Of a DNA stretch of 64,000 nucleotides, positions 16,523 through 26,653 are shown piece after piece. A model generated the notes under the pieces. It was given only the letters and a program-made list of their open reading frames with translations, ran no database searches and was not told the DNA's origin. The DNA is from JACKAQ01 sp020634975 [NCBI: Calditrichia bacterium] (GTDB lineage Bacteria > Calditrichota > Calditrichia > RBG-13-44-9), in assembly GCA_020634975.1 (NCBI GenBank), contig JACKAQ010000001.1:1550001-1614000 (forward strand). Reading direction: 5' to 3'. The translations under genes and the position numbers were made by a program. Numbering within the stretch: position 1 is the first letter of the stretch; each line of letters begins with the position of its first letter.

Positions 16523-19072
16523 TCAATTTGCAGATAAATTTTGATGAACATCCGCTGGCGAATGGAAGCTGATGCCCGGTAACCCGTCACCGTTTTCGCC
16601 GGTGATGCGTAAATAAAAGCCCCAATCAAAATCTGTATTCGTGATTTTGAGCAGCAATTTATTGTACCCGGGACGTAGCACAACGGTTACTAAATCGCGA
16701 TCCAGCTTGGCATCTTCTTTCAAATAATGTTGCCAAATCAAATCGTCATTCAGCCATAGTTTGCAGGTTTCATCTGTGCCCAAACGGATTTGCACTTTCT
16801 GTTCTTCAGATGCGTAAACATAAGTCCAAGCGTAGGCAACCGCCCAGGTGTATGGCTGAAATTGTGCCTGCAAATTGACGTATCCATCCAGATAGCCGTC
16901 GTTTGCGGGCTGCCAGGGGTGCGCTTTTCCGTTAAAAATATGATCGGACTGGGTTTTTTGGCGCATTTCCGGCGGAAAAGCGTAATTGAATGGCGATTCC
17001 GTTTTGCCTGAAAATGGTCCGGCGAGATCCCATTGGTATTCCATTGGCATGCCCAAATCGCGAAATTCTTTTTGCACAGCGGGAATGTTTTCCTGCTGCT
17101 CGTAAATCCGTGCGCGGAGCAATTTGCTCAAATATTGTAAATCTTTCCGGTCGGTGGAGCGGGCAATTTCCAATAATCGCTGGATAAACGGGTTATTTTC
17201 CGGCTTCACGGTTGCTTCGTAATCCATTGTTTCGATGATGTATTTCCAACCGCTGCCCCAACCGTTGTTGTATTTCATGGTGAACAGATCGATCAGCACT
17301 TCGCCGTGATCGGCAAAAAGGCGGTGCGCTGCGTCGCGGTTTCCGGCGCGGAGGTAGTTATATCCCAGAGAAAAACGTAAAAGTGTCTGAAGATCCGAAG
17401 CCGCCATTTTCGGCTCAATATGCTCCAGCAACGTTACCAGTTTTTCCGGCGGAATGCTTTGAGTTGAAAAACTGAAACTCAGGAAACTGTTGATCAACTC
17501 CACATCGGGTGGCTGGTTGAGCAATTTTGCCTCAAAATGCCGGAAAGCGGTTTGCTCCAATCGCTCCGCTTGCAGGCTATCGCCGAGGCTTTTGTATAGC
17601 TCTGCCGCCAGCATCATCGGGTAAACTTCGGTGGGCTGTGCATTTAGCACCTCGCTAAAGATGCGGGCAGCAACCTCCGGTTGACCAAATCGCCAATAAA
17701 TCAGCGCGCGATAGACTTTGGTATGCAGTTTCACCTGAGTGCTGGGTGCATGTTCGACTGAATAATCCGAATAGTGCAGCGCTTCTGCCATATTGCCTTT
17801 TTCTACAGCAATTTCGGCGAGTCGCAGCGCAGTGAAGAAAAACTGCGGCCAGCGGCGCATCACCACGTTAAATTCTTCAACGGCTTCGTCCAACCGACCG
17901 GCACGCATCAAAATTTCGCCTTTGCTGTCGAATGGATTCGGTTCATCCGGGCGGGCGGCTTTGTATTTTTCGATATATTGCAGCGCAGTTGTAAAATCGC
18001 CGCGTTTAGCAAACAGGTAACCCATCAAATTTAGGGTGTTCGCGTGACCGGGATCTTTTGCCAAAACCGTTTCGAAAGACATCAGTGCATCGTTCAGATT
18101 GCCGATATTTGCATAAAATTGCGCCAGTTCCAATCGCAGCTCGATGTTTGAGGGATTGCGTTTTACAGCATTTTTCAGCGTATGGGAATAGGCACGATAA
18201 TCCCGTTTGAAAGATTCTTCCAGTAACTCAACAAACACCAAATCCGATTCGCCGAGCTTGTGCGAATACTGCTTCACTTTGCCGAAATAATATTTGAACT
18301 CATCCGAATCCATCAGCGAGCGTTTGATTTGCGCCATGCGCAAATAGGCCATCGCAAATGTGCTATCATATGCAATGGCGTCTTTCAGGCATTGTTCCGC
18401 TTCCACAAACAGCAATTTATCGCGATTCGCCAATGCCTCGGAATAGCAGCGAAACGCCTCGATCGACCGGGTCATATCTGCCAGTTCCAACCGGGAATCG
18501 GCGAATTCCCCGGTGCCATCCCGCAGGTCGCCGTGCACTTTTTGGGAAAGCTCATCGACCATCGAAAAAATGCGTTCCAAACTTTCGCCCTGAACGGCAA
18601 CACGCCGAACGACTTGTCCGGAAAGGACATCAATCATTTCGGTGTGGATTATGAGTCGGTTGGCTTCGCGGCTGAATTTTCCGGTGAGCAAAATTTCCGC
18701 CTGTGCCTCCCGCGCAGCGAACAATTCGCTGGCGATTGATGCGGCGGAATCGCTGGTTGCAATAAGATTTTCCCCGGTTTGGGCAAGCTGGAAAACGCTG
18801 AGATACGGCGATTGGCTGAGTTCCGTGCGGAGCATATCCGCCAGTCCGCGACACAGCCAGTTCAACGAGTGATCTTTGGAATTGTTATGAAATGCGACGA
18901 TGGCAATGGCACGCTGCTCATTTTCGGCGAGGCGCACCACGCTGGCACGGGCATTTGCGGCAGATTCGCCATCCGCCACATCCGCGAGTTTAATTTTCCG
19001 GGCGTCGCCGTCGCTGCAGGCGAGGAACGCACCGAAAATGGTGATGCTCAGCAGTAGCCATCGAATGTGCAT
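16523..19072 (-). CDS. FlgO-like domain plus TPR lipoprotein
   Basis: The 849-residue product starts with a lipoprotein signal peptide (LLLSITIFGAFLAC, Cys at 19). Residues about 50-190 form a FlgO/TolB-N-like domain (IAIVAFHNNSKDHSLNWLCRGLADMLRTEL in part), which often senses or orders other proteins in the envelope. Tetratricopeptide repeats at about 220-500 (LNLMGYLFAKRGDFTTALQY, EILMRAGRLDEAVEEFNVV) suggest protein-protein contacts. The last 150 residues resemble a carbohydrate-binding jelly roll (GTDETCKLWLNDDLIWQ, LRPGYNKLLLKITN). Function is unknown. AAGGAA precedes the start. Confidence 0.7.
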   Translation of the reverse strand: MHIRWLLLSITIFGAFLACSDGDARKIKLADVADGESAANARASVVRLAENEQRAIAIVAFHNNSKDHSLNWLCRGLADMLRTELSQSPYLSVFQLAQTGENLIATSDSAASIASELFAAREAQAEILLTGKFSREANRLIIHTEMIDVLSGQVVRRVAVQGESLERIFSMVDELSQKVHGDLRDGTGEFADSRLELADMTRSIEAFRCYSEALANRDKLLFVEAEQCLKDAIAYDSTFAMAYLRMAQIKRSLMDSDEFKYYFGKVKQYSHKLGESDLVFVELLEESFKRDYRAYSHTLKNAVKRNPSNIELRLELAQFYANIGNLNDALMSFETVLAKDPGHANTLNLMGYLFAKRGDFTTALQYIEKYKAARPDEPNPFDSKGEILMRAGRLDEAVEEFNVVMRRWPQFFFTALRLAEIAVEKGNMAEALHYSDYSVEHAPSTQVKLHTKVYRALIYWRFGQPEVAARIFSEVLNAQPTEVYPMMLAAELYKSLGDSLQAERLEQTAFRHFEAKLLNQPPDVELINSFLSFSFSTQSIPPEKLVTLLEHIEPKMAASDLQTLLRFSLGYNYLRAGNRDAAHRLFADHGEVLIDLFTMKYNNGWGSGWKYIIETMDYEATVKPENNPFIQRLLEIARSTDRKDLQYLSKLLRARIYEQQENIPAVQKEFRDLGMPMEYQWDLAGPFSGKTESPFNYAFPPEMRQKTQSDHIFNGKAHPWQPANDGYLDGYVNLQAQFQPYTWAVAYAWTYVYASEEQKVQIRLGTDETCKLWLNDDLIWQHYLKEDAKLDRDLVTVVLRPGYNKLLLKITNTDFDWGFYLRITGENGDGLPGISFHSPADVHQNLSAN

Positions 19073-19141
19073 AAAATTCCTTTGAAATTGTTATCCAACC
19101 ACAAATTTTATTAACGCAGCAAAACGAAAATTGTTGCGCGG

Positions 19142-21115
19142 TCAGGCGTTTGTTTGCTGTTTCAGTGCGGCTATCGCTGTTTCGGCATCTGCGATCATCG
19201 GTTTTGCGGAAACGGCTTCGCCAACCGCCTGACGGATCCACACTTGTGGTGCGATGCGCCCGAGTTTGCACATCCGCTCCATTTCGATGGCCAGATTTTT
19301 ATCGCGCAAAAAATGATTGATCTGATACGCGATGATGTGCCCGATCGCGTAATCCGGAATATACATGCCGCAATAAAAAATATGCGAATAAATCGCCAGC
19401 AGCGGACTATCTTTTACGCCGAAATTCGGGGCGAAAAATTCATTCCAGATATTTGTGGCGAGTTCGATCACCGCAGTTTTCAGCGCTGCCGCGTCCGCAC
19501 CGGGATTGGCATACAGCCAGCGCCAGATGCGCATATCCAGCAGCGAAACACCGGCAATTTCCGCGGTTTGCCACAACTCGTGCAACACGGCGGTATCGCT
19601 TTTGGCAGATGCGGCGGTTTTGCCCAACACATCCAGATCGCGACCCTGAAAAACAAATGCGAACGCTTCGGTAAATGCGGTGTTCGGTACGCCTTCCAGC
19701 GTGTAAAAATCGATATCGTTCAACGTGAACACCTGCTCCACGGTGTGTCCGAGTTCGTGCATTGCGGTGTTGAATCCTTTGTAATCCATCCCGCCGCGGG
19801 GAACGCGGGTGCGCAGGTGCGCTTTATCCCAGCGCATTTTTGCGCCCAGCGCATGTCCGGCACCGCGCGATGCATCCACCGCGATGTAATTTTGCAGATA
19901 TTTCGCCCGCGATGCCGTAAATCCGAGCGATTCCAGCACGCCGTCCATTTTTTTCTGGAACGCGTCCACATTCGGGTAGCGTTTGCTGACCAGCTCGTCC
20001 AGTTCGTCCTCGCGAATATCGCCGCCGGATTTCAGTCCGGTGTACCAGATATCGAACGGTTGCAGGTCACGTTTCAATCGTTGGGAAATCAATTGTGCAA
20101 TGTTTTTGAGCACCGGCGCAGAGAGCACTTCGATGAGCACCGCTTCCACTTCGTCTTCCAGAATTTCCCGGTTTTGCTGAAATCTGCGGTCGATCAGCGA
20201 TGGCGTATCCGGCGTGTACGGATCGATCAATTGTTCCGCGTGAAAGGTTTTCAGCAGCGTTTCGTATCGGGCGTTGGCTTCCGGCGCGGCGTCCAGTTGT
20301 TTCCCGTGCGGATCGAACAGTGCGTTGCTGTGCGGATGCCAGACCACTTTGGGATTGTCCACCACCTGCCGGGGAATTTCCTGCGCGATAATCCGTTCCA
20401 TCACCGTGTGCAACAATTCCTGTTTCGCCAGCCCGTCGGGATTGGCGTATTGCCCTTTAATTTCGTCGCGCAATCCCCAATGGCTGATCAGCTTCAGCGT
20501 TTCCGGAAACAGCGGTTTTCCGTCCGCATCGCGTAAGTTTCCGGCATAAATATTATAGTGATACACATACTCTTCCGCTGCGGTGTAAGCTGTTGTATGT
20601 TTTTGCTTTACTTCACCCGGAACGCGGTCCGCGAACAGCTCCGCCAGCCGGATTTCCGCCCATTTGCGGCGGCTCCAGTTTTCGCCGTCGCGGCTTTTGT
20701 TTTCCAGCGTTTCCAGCGGAAAATTGAGCAGCGCGACAAACGCCAGTTTGGTAGCGAACATGTCCGAAACCACATGCGCGAACATGTCGAAATTGGCGAA
20801 CAGTTGATCCACTTTCAGCAGGTCGCCGGTGTCCACATGCAGTGGCCAGTTGAACTGGCGATAGGCTTTGTGCAAATTGCCCATCAGCGATTCCAGATTG
20901 CGCTGGAACCGGGTGAACACCTCGTCCAGCAATGCGCTGTCGGACACAAAATGCTGCCCGCAAAATTCCGCGAAAGCCGGAAAATCGCCGTCGCTCTCGC
21001 GCCAGCGTTGCGCGGCCTGTCGCACACCGGTTTCGATGCGCTGCCGCTGTTCCTCGCCGTGTTGCCCAACCAATTGCTGAACAATTTCGCTCAATTGTTT
21101 ATCTGAAAAATTCAT
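19142..21115 (-). CDS. Gluzincin metallopeptidase (M3/M2-like)
   Basis: The 657-residue protein has the zinc motif HELGH at residues 453-457 (AMHELGHTVEQVF) and a Glu in NTAFTEAFAFVF 26 residues after the second His, as expected for the third zinc ligand of M3/M2-type gluzincins. There is no signal peptide, so it is probably cytoplasmic and cleaves oligopeptides. A GGGAG site precedes ATG. Length and spacing fit the thimet oligopeptidase clan, but no exact subfamily was recognised. It stands alone, 69 bases upstream of the FlgO/TPR gene on the same strand. Confidence 0.75.
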   Translation of the reverse strand: MNFSDKQLSEIVQQLVGQHGEEQRQRIETGVRQAAQRWRESDGDFPAFAEFCGQHFVSDSALLDEVFTRFQRNLESLMGNLHKAYRQFNWPLHVDTGDLLKVDQLFANFDMFAHVVSDMFATKLAFVALLNFPLETLENKSRDGENWSRRKWAEIRLAELFADRVPGEVKQKHTTAYTAAEEYVYHYNIYAGNLRDADGKPLFPETLKLISHWGLRDEIKGQYANPDGLAKQELLHTVMERIIAQEIPRQVVDNPKVVWHPHSNALFDPHGKQLDAAPEANARYETLLKTFHAEQLIDPYTPDTPSLIDRRFQQNREILEDEVEAVLIEVLSAPVLKNIAQLISQRLKRDLQPFDIWYTGLKSGGDIREDELDELVSKRYPNVDAFQKKMDGVLESLGFTASRAKYLQNYIAVDASRGAGHALGAKMRWDKAHLRTRVPRGGMDYKGFNTAMHELGHTVEQVFTLNDIDFYTLEGVPNTAFTEAFAFVFQGRDLDVLGKTAASAKSDTAVLHELWQTAEIAGVSLLDMRIWRWLYANPGADAAALKTAVIELATNIWNEFFAPNFGVKDSPLLAIYSHIFYCGMYIPDYAIGHIIAYQINHFLRDKNLAIEMERMCKLGRIAPQVWIRQAVGEAVSAKPMIADAETAIAALKQQTNA

Positions 21116-21237
21116 CCCGAACTCCCTGAACCGTTTTCAACTTTATTTGTGATTTATTTATTGAACACATCGAAAATCTACCGTAATTTAGATCTGCCCA
21201 ATCAAAGAATGTAAAGCAAAAATTTAGGAGCGGAATA

Positions 21238-22578
21238 ATGCTTCGCCAAACGATTTTCCTGATAATTTTCGGGGCGCTCTCAATCGCATCCGGACAAAAC
21301 GGTCGCTATTTCACCGGTCTCCGGGGCATGGAAGACAGCCTCGGCAACACCCATTTGTTTTACCGGGTGTATGAGGAGGTGGATGACGGCTTCTGGGATT
21401 ACCAGCGTAACGACATGTTTCATCTGGACTTAGCCAACGCTAGCGATACGCTGTTTCTTGAAAGTTATTATGGCATCAATACGTTCGGTGATTTTGAGGC
21501 CCTTATTTTAGAAGATATTGAGTGGATCAATAATGATCCGTCAAACTATATCGCCACCGGCGCTTTTTCAGATATTGATCCGGTTATACAGGTCTTTCTC
21601 CCGGATACAACTTTTTCGATTTGGCTTGGTGTGGGTGAGAATGTTGAGGTATCAACAGCAAATCCGCAGCGGGTTTATCTCGAAGGATGGTATGGCTTTG
21701 GCTTTTTCCGCAGCAATGACGGTGGTTACAGTTGGGAATCGGATTCATTTGGCGACCCGAAAATTATAAACCAAATAAGCAATTTACGCGTTTCGCCGTT
21801 CGATGAAAATATCCTGTTCGGTTCTGCTACTGGTCCGTCGCAATTTGACGATATGGTAAAATCGACCGATGGGGGAAATAGTTATTACGTGGTTAAACCA
21901 TTCTTTGTTGGGTTGGACGGAAATCTTAACGTCATCTTTACCAATGATAGCCTGGTGCTGTACGCAGCAACAGGATATTATGAGCGTATTTGGAAATCGA
22001 CCGATGCGGGTGAAAACTGGCAGTTTGTTTACCATAATAACGCGCCATTTTTTGTAATTCCCGATCCCGATAATCCGGAAACGCTGTATTCTTGGCGCGA
22101 TGATTCCATTCACAGCAGCACGGACGGCGGCACAACGTTTTTGCCATATCGCACGCTTTCCGGCGAAATTCTCAATCTGTACAAAAAACCTGCCAGCGAC
22201 CTGCTTTACGCGGCCACCACATCCAAAATTTACGAAATCTCCCCGACGGATACGACCGTGCTGAAAATGCTCGATCCGGTGGGCATCGGCGAGCCGCCGG
22301 CGAGCGTCGCGGAGGGATTTGCGCTGCACCAGAATTACCCGAATCCCTTTAATCCGTCCACCACAATTGCCTTTGATTTGCCGAAGTCCGCAGAAATCGA
22401 GCTGGCAATTTTCGACATCGCCGGGCGAAAAGTGGCAACGGTCGCCGCCGGGAAATACGCCGCCGGTTCGCACACCGTAACATTCAACGCTGAAAATCTA
22501 TCCACTGGAGTATATTTTTATCGATTGCAGACAAAATCCAGCACGCAGATTGCCCGAAAAATGCTGCTGCTGAAGTAA
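21238..22578 (+). CDS. T9SS-targeted secreted protein with BNR-like repeats
   Basis: The 446-residue product has a signal peptide (MLRQTIFLIIFGALSIASGQ). A beta-propeller-like region carries sialidase-type Asp-box motifs (SNDGGYSWE, STDGGNSYY, STDAGENWQ, STDGGTTF). It ends in a type A T9SS sorting domain of about 85 residues that begins FALHQNYPNPFNPSTTIAF and ends ARKMLLLK. It is therefore exported to the surface. The next gene is a paralogue whose last part is nearly identical in DNA. AGGAG precedes ATG. Ligand or substrate is unknown. Confidence 0.82.
   Translation: MLRQTIFLIIFGALSIASGQNGRYFTGLRGMEDSLGNTHLFYRVYEEVDDGFWDYQRNDMFHLDLANASDTLFLESYYGINTFGDFEALILEDIEWINNDPSNYIATGAFSDIDPVIQVFLPDTTFSIWLGVGENVEVSTANPQRVYLEGWYGFGFFRSNDGGYSWESDSFGDPKIINQISNLRVSPFDENILFGSATGPSQFDDMVKSTDGGNSYYVVKPFFVGLDGNLNVIFTNDSLVLYAATGYYERIWKSTDAGENWQFVYHNNAPFFVIPDPDNPETLYSWRDDSIHSSTDGGTTFLPYRTLSGEILNLYKKPASDLLYAATTSKIYEISPTDTTVLKMLDPVGIGEPPASVAEGFALHQNYPNPFNPSTTIAFDLPKSAEIELAIFDIAGRKVATVAAGKYAAGSHTVTFNAENLSTGVYFYRLQTKSSTQIARKMLLLK
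22278..22472 (+). repeat. 195-bp T9SS sorting-domain cassette, copy 1
   Basis: Positions 22278-22472 match 23659-23853 at 194 of 195 bases by eye; the one difference is G versus A in the codon pair CCGAAG/CCGAAA. The identity starts exactly at the linker before the sorting domain and stops inside it, while the flanking coding parts differ strongly. Confidence 0.9.
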
Positions 22579-22612
22579 ACCAACCTATCACAAAATTTTA
22601 CAGGAGGGTATC

Positions 22613-23959
22613 ATGAAACGGATGATACTGGTTTTTCTCGCGGTGTTGATGGTGCCGGTTTTCGGGCAACAAAACTATACCTTTACCGAACTGAGCGGTC
22701 TGCAAACAAATGTCGGTGACACCGTTTTGATTTACCGGAAATACCGACATTTTTCCAGCGGAAACGCAACGGCCACTTACAACCACATTTATTTATGGAA
22801 TTTGACAACCGGTGCAGACAGCTTGTTTTTGGAGGATTATTCATCGGATGATCCGTTTATGGGGTCGCGGGGAAAAGGCGTTACCAGTTTGGGTTTCAGA
22901 AACAATGATCCGCAACAGTATGTTGCCGGAGGTCATTTGTCCTACTGGTTTGCCACAGAAAACGATCGAAGCCCAAGCCCGGTTGTGTTTTTACCAGATT
23001 CGATTGTGCCGATTCTTTGGATCGGTTATGTAGACATCATCCGCGTTTCCCGGCAAAATCCCTATCTCGTTTATGGCAGTGTCGGCGGTAATTTTATGAA
23101 AAGCACAGACGGCGGTCATCACTGGGATTTCGATTACAACAATCCTTTTCAAAAAGCACTGGTAGAAATTTCCCCATTCAACGACCAGGTTGTTTTCGGT
23201 TTTGACTGGGATAATGGATTGCAAAAATCCACAGACGGTGGCGTTACGTTTACCGCAATCAATGATACCAACGCAACTAAGGAATTCCGGAGAATCGCAT
23301 TTGACAAAGATGAGCAACATCTTTATGCCGTTGCTTTAAACGACGCACCAAGCCGGAATGAATTTCTTCGCTCCACAGATTTTGGCGATAGCTGGGAGTT
23401 TATGACGCCGCTGCCGGTTTACTATTCATTTATTGCAGACCCAACTGTATCGGGCAGGGTGTATCGCATACCCAAAAACAGCAATATTATTGAATATAGC
23501 GATGATTATGCTCAAACATTTTCTGAACTGGTTCATTTTCCCGAAACCGTAACAGGCTTTTACAAGCTACCCAATAGTGAAACTTATTTTGCCACCACCA
23601 CAACCAAACTATACCAGATTGCGCCGGGCGATACGGTTTTATTGCGGGATTTGCAAGCGGTGGGCATCGGCGAGCCGCCGGCGAGCGTCGCGGAGGGATT
23701 TGCGCTGCACCAGAATTACCCGAATCCCTTTAATCCGTCCACCACAATTGCCTTTGATTTGCCGAAATCCGCAGAAATCGAGCTGGCAATTTTCGACATC
23801 GCCGGGCGAAAAGTGGCAACGGTCGCCGCCGGGAAATACGCCGCCGGTTCGCATTCGCTGAATTTTGATGCGGCACATTTGGCTTCCGGTGTGTATTTCT
23901 ATCAATTGCGCGCAGAAAACGGCGTGCGGCTCTCGCAAAAAATGCTGCTGTTACAATAA
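22613..23959 (+). CDS. T9SS-targeted secreted protein, paralogue of the preceding gene
   Basis: The 448-residue product has a signal peptide (MKRMILVFLAVLMVPVFGQ), Asp-box motifs (KSTDGGHHWDF, KSTDGGVTF, RSTDFGDSWEF), and the same T9SS sorting domain as its neighbour. The two proteins share length and layout (residues about 20-360 are a predicted propeller) but low identity outside the C-terminal cassette. AGGAGG stands 8 bases before ATG. It starts 34 bases after the preceding gene, so they are probably co-transcribed. No enzymatic role can be assigned. Confidence 0.82.
   Translation: MKRMILVFLAVLMVPVFGQQNYTFTELSGLQTNVGDTVLIYRKYRHFSSGNATATYNHIYLWNLTTGADSLFLEDYSSDDPFMGSRGKGVTSLGFRNNDPQQYVAGGHLSYWFATENDRSPSPVVFLPDSIVPILWIGYVDIIRVSRQNPYLVYGSVGGNFMKSTDGGHHWDFDYNNPFQKALVEISPFNDQVVFGFDWDNGLQKSTDGGVTFTAINDTNATKEFRRIAFDKDEQHLYAVALNDAPSRNEFLRSTDFGDSWEFMTPLPVYYSFIADPTVSGRVYRIPKNSNIIEYSDDYAQTFSELVHFPETVTGFYKLPNSETYFATTTTKLYQIAPGDTVLLRDLQAVGIGEPPASVAEGFALHQNYPNPFNPSTTIAFDLPKSAEIELAIFDIAGRKVATVAAGKYAAGSHSLNFDAAHLASGVYFYQLRAENGVRLSQKMLLLQ
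23659..23853 (+). repeat. 195-bp T9SS sorting-domain cassette, copy 2
   Basis: Second copy of the near-identical cassette described at 22278-22472, offset by 1,381 bases. Confidence 0.9.
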
Positions 23960-24073
23960 ATTTGCAGTTAGTGAAATCGCGCATTCACCGAAATTGTATT
24001 TTGGTAATTGATCCGGGTTTCGTAAACTCGCCAAATTTCAGAAACAGCTACGCTAATTAAACGGGTTCAGGTC

Positions 24074-26116
24074 ATGAAAAAATCATTCAGCAAAGCAATT
24101 GTATTTATTGGAATTACACTGCTTTTTTCGCTACCGGGTTTTGCGCAGTGGGTGAATACGCCGGGCAGTAACACCGCCATCGCGGATACCGCGGGCGAAC
24201 AAATTCTGCCGAAAATCGGCGCAACTTCCGATGGCGGCGCGTTCATCAGTTGGTATGATTCGCGCGGCGGCAACGGGATGTATAAAATTTACCTCCAGCG
24301 CATCAACAAAAAAGGCGAACCGCAATGGCAAGCCAACGGCATGCTGGTCAGCGATGAACCGTCGATGACGTTCGTGACCGATTACGACATGGCAGTGGAC
24401 GCGGATGACAACGCCATCGTGGTGTTTGCGGATGTCCGCAACGGCGCCGATCTGGACGTATTTGCCTACAAAATCGACAGCGACGGGAATTTTGTGTGGA
24501 GCGCGGACGGTGTTGAGCTGTCCACCATCGGGGACTTTAACGCATCGCCGAAAGTGACGGTCACAGATGCGGGCAACTACGTGTTTGTGTGGCCGGGTTC
24601 GGATACGCAGCAACATATCGGGATGCAAAAATTGTCCAATGACGGGCAAAAAATGTGGGGCGAAACGGAGAAAACCATCGAGCCCGCAGCCAGCCACAAC
24701 CTCTCCTATCCCGACGCAGTTCCGGCGCTCGGCGATGATGTGATCGTCATCTGGACCGATTACACCGGACCGTTTTTCAGCCCGATCACCAACGATATTT
24801 TTACCCAAAAATTTGACGCAGACGGCAACCCGAAATGGGATGCCGCCAATGTTGGCGTTTACACCGGTTTGAGCGGATTGCCCGGATACGAGTGGCCACA
24901 CCTTATCAGCGATCACAACGGCGGCGCGTTTTACAGCTGGTACGCGGATCGCGACGGCAACAATTTGTTCGAGGCATTTGTGCATCACATCGATTCGTCC
25001 GGCACGGCGGTATTTGCGGAAAACGGCATCAGCGCGAGCACGCTCGGCAGCATGCACCATATTTCCCCGGCGCTGGCATTTATGCCCGCCACCGGTGAAC
25101 TGTTCGCATATTGGATTGAGGAAAACGGGCTGCAATCGGTGTTCGGGATTTACGGGCAAAAATTTTCCGCGCAGGGAGAACGGCTGTGGCCGGACGACGG
25201 CAAAATGTTTCTAGCTGTTGCAGATCCCGAAATACAGGGACTTACGCCAATCGCCGGCAGCGATGAAATTTATGTGACCTATCTGCGGCGTCCGTCCGGA
25301 TCATTCAGTTTGATGAATTTGTATGCGATGATCACCGATCGCAACGGCAATGTTGTTGGCAACGAACCGGTGCTGTTGTCCGATGCCGCCAGTTCCAAAG
25401 GATCGCTGGTTGGCGCGGTAAGTTCGCACAATGTGCTAATGAGCGCGTGGGACGATGAGCGCAACGACGGCGGAGCGATTTACGCGCAAAACCTGAATCC
25501 CGATGGCTCGCTCGGCTATCAGGCGTTGCCGGTGAGCTTTGCAATTACCAGCCCGTCGGACAGCAGCGAGTGGACGCAACTGCCTGTTCCTGTTACATTT
25601 ACGGTTGCCAATTTTACGGTCGATTCTACCAATGGCGATGGCTATATTCGCGCTTTATTGAACGGCTCCCCACTGGCAAATGTGGTCAATACCGATACAT
25701 TGTGGCTGGATACGCTCGAAGTCGGCAACAACGAGCTGGTACTGGAATTGGTCGATCCGGAAGGCAATCCGCTATCCCCGGCAATTAGCGATACAGTTGT
25801 TTTAATATACACCGAACCGTTGGCAATTGAGCCGGGAACCGGCGTTGCGCGCAGTTTTGCGCTGGCACAAAATTACCCGAATCCGTTCAATCCGGGCACG
25901 ACCATCGCGTTTGAGTTGCCGCAATCCGCAAAAATTGAGTTGGGTGTTTTCGATATCACCGGACGCAAAGTAGCGACAATCGCCGCCGGAAATTACGCCG
26001 CCGGCCACTATTCGCTGAATTTCGATGCGAAAAATCTGGCTTCCGGCGTGTATTTCTATCGATTGACGGCGGAAAACAGCGTGCGCCTCACCCGCAAAAT
26101 GATGATTTTGAAATAG
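24074..26116 (+). CDS. Large T9SS-targeted secreted protein
   Basis: The 680-residue product has a signal peptide (about 1-25, ending GFAQ). A long propeller-like region follows, with repeats of the form DADGNPKWDAANV, DRDGNNLFEAFV and NKKGEPQWQANG. An Ig-like region (about 490-580) precedes a T9SS type A sorting domain (FALAQNYPNPFNPGTTIAF to RKMMILK). It may be co-transcribed with the two preceding genes, though the gap is 114 bases. The substrate is unknown. The sorting domain is similar to, but clearly diverged from, the duplicated cassette upstream. Confidence 0.82.
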   Translation: MKKSFSKAIVFIGITLLFSLPGFAQWVNTPGSNTAIADTAGEQILPKIGATSDGGAFISWYDSRGGNGMYKIYLQRINKKGEPQWQANGMLVSDEPSMTFVTDYDMAVDADDNAIVVFADVRNGADLDVFAYKIDSDGNFVWSADGVELSTIGDFNASPKVTVTDAGNYVFVWPGSDTQQHIGMQKLSNDGQKMWGETEKTIEPAASHNLSYPDAVPALGDDVIVIWTDYTGPFFSPITNDIFTQKFDADGNPKWDAANVGVYTGLSGLPGYEWPHLISDHNGGAFYSWYADRDGNNLFEAFVHHIDSSGTAVFAENGISASTLGSMHHISPALAFMPATGELFAYWIEENGLQSVFGIYGQKFSAQGERLWPDDGKMFLAVADPEIQGLTPIAGSDEIYVTYLRRPSGSFSLMNLYAMITDRNGNVVGNEPVLLSDAASSKGSLVGAVSSHNVLMSAWDDERNDGGAIYAQNLNPDGSLGYQALPVSFAITSPSDSSEWTQLPVPVTFTVANFTVDSTNGDGYIRALLNGSPLANVVNTDTLWLDTLEVGNNELVLELVDPEGNPLSPAISDTVVLIYTEPLAIEPGTGVARSFALAQNYPNPFNPGTTIAFELPQSAKIELGVFDITGRKVATIAAGNYAAGHYSLNFDAKNLASGVYFYRLTAENSVRLTRKMMILK

Positions 26117-26182
26117 GGAAAAATGATTGTATTTCGGTAAGATACATCTGAATTTTGAATTCTGGTTCTCAGACAATATTTT

Positions 26183-26629
26183 TTAATTCGCAACAGCAAC
26201 AACCCGGATAAGCCGGGTTGTTGGCTGGTTTTCGACAAAGTCCAAATACACTTCGTAACGCTGTTTCGGCAGGCGATCACCGATTTTTTCCGGCCATTCG
26301 ATGAAGCAAATATTATCGCTGAAAAAATAATCTTCCAGCCCCAGATTCACCAATTCTGCAACGTGCTCAATTCGATAAAAATCAAAGTGATAGACCAATT
26401 GCCCGTCATCGCACTGGTATTCGTTTACGATGGTAAAAGTGGGGCTGGTCGCCACGTTTTCCACCTGCAATTTGCGGCAAACGGCTTTCACGAAATGGGT
26501 TTTTCCCGCACCGAGATTGCCATACAGCGCGACAACATCGCCGGGTTTCAGTTGTCCGGCAAAAGCAGCGGCCAGTTCGTCCGTTTCCGCGGGGGAATTC
26601 ACGGTTTTTTTGAGGATTGTTTTGCTCAT
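26183..26629 (-). CDS. tsaE: tRNA threonylcarbamoyladenosine biosynthesis ATPase TsaE
   Basis: The 148-residue P-loop ATPase has Walker A GNLGAGKTH at 38-46 and the family motif SPTFTIVNEYQ. TsaE works with TsaB and TsaD to make the t6A modification at position 37 of tRNAs reading ANN codons. Length is normal. It lies 165 bases downstream of porX on the same strand; this porX-tsaE neighbourhood is also common in Bacteroidota. An 11-bp hairpin (26197-26207 with 26213-26223) overlaps the last codons. Confidence 0.92.
   Translation of the reverse strand: MSKTILKKTVNSPAETDELAAAFAGQLKPGDVVALYGNLGAGKTHFVKAVCRKLQVENVATSPTFTIVNEYQCDDGQLVYHFDFYRIEHVAELVNLGLEDYFFSDNICFIEWPEKIGDRLPKQRYEVYLDFVENQPTTRLIRVVAVAN
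26197..26223. other. Strong hairpin inside the 3' end of tsaE
   Basis: CAACAACCCGG (26197-26207) pairs perfectly with CCGGGTTGTTG (26213-26223) around a 5-base loop. There is no T run directly after it on either strand, so it is more likely a transcript 3'-end stabiliser between the convergent genes than a classic terminator. Confidence 0.5.
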
Positions 26630-26653
26630 TTTAAGTTCAGTTGAACGTAGAAG

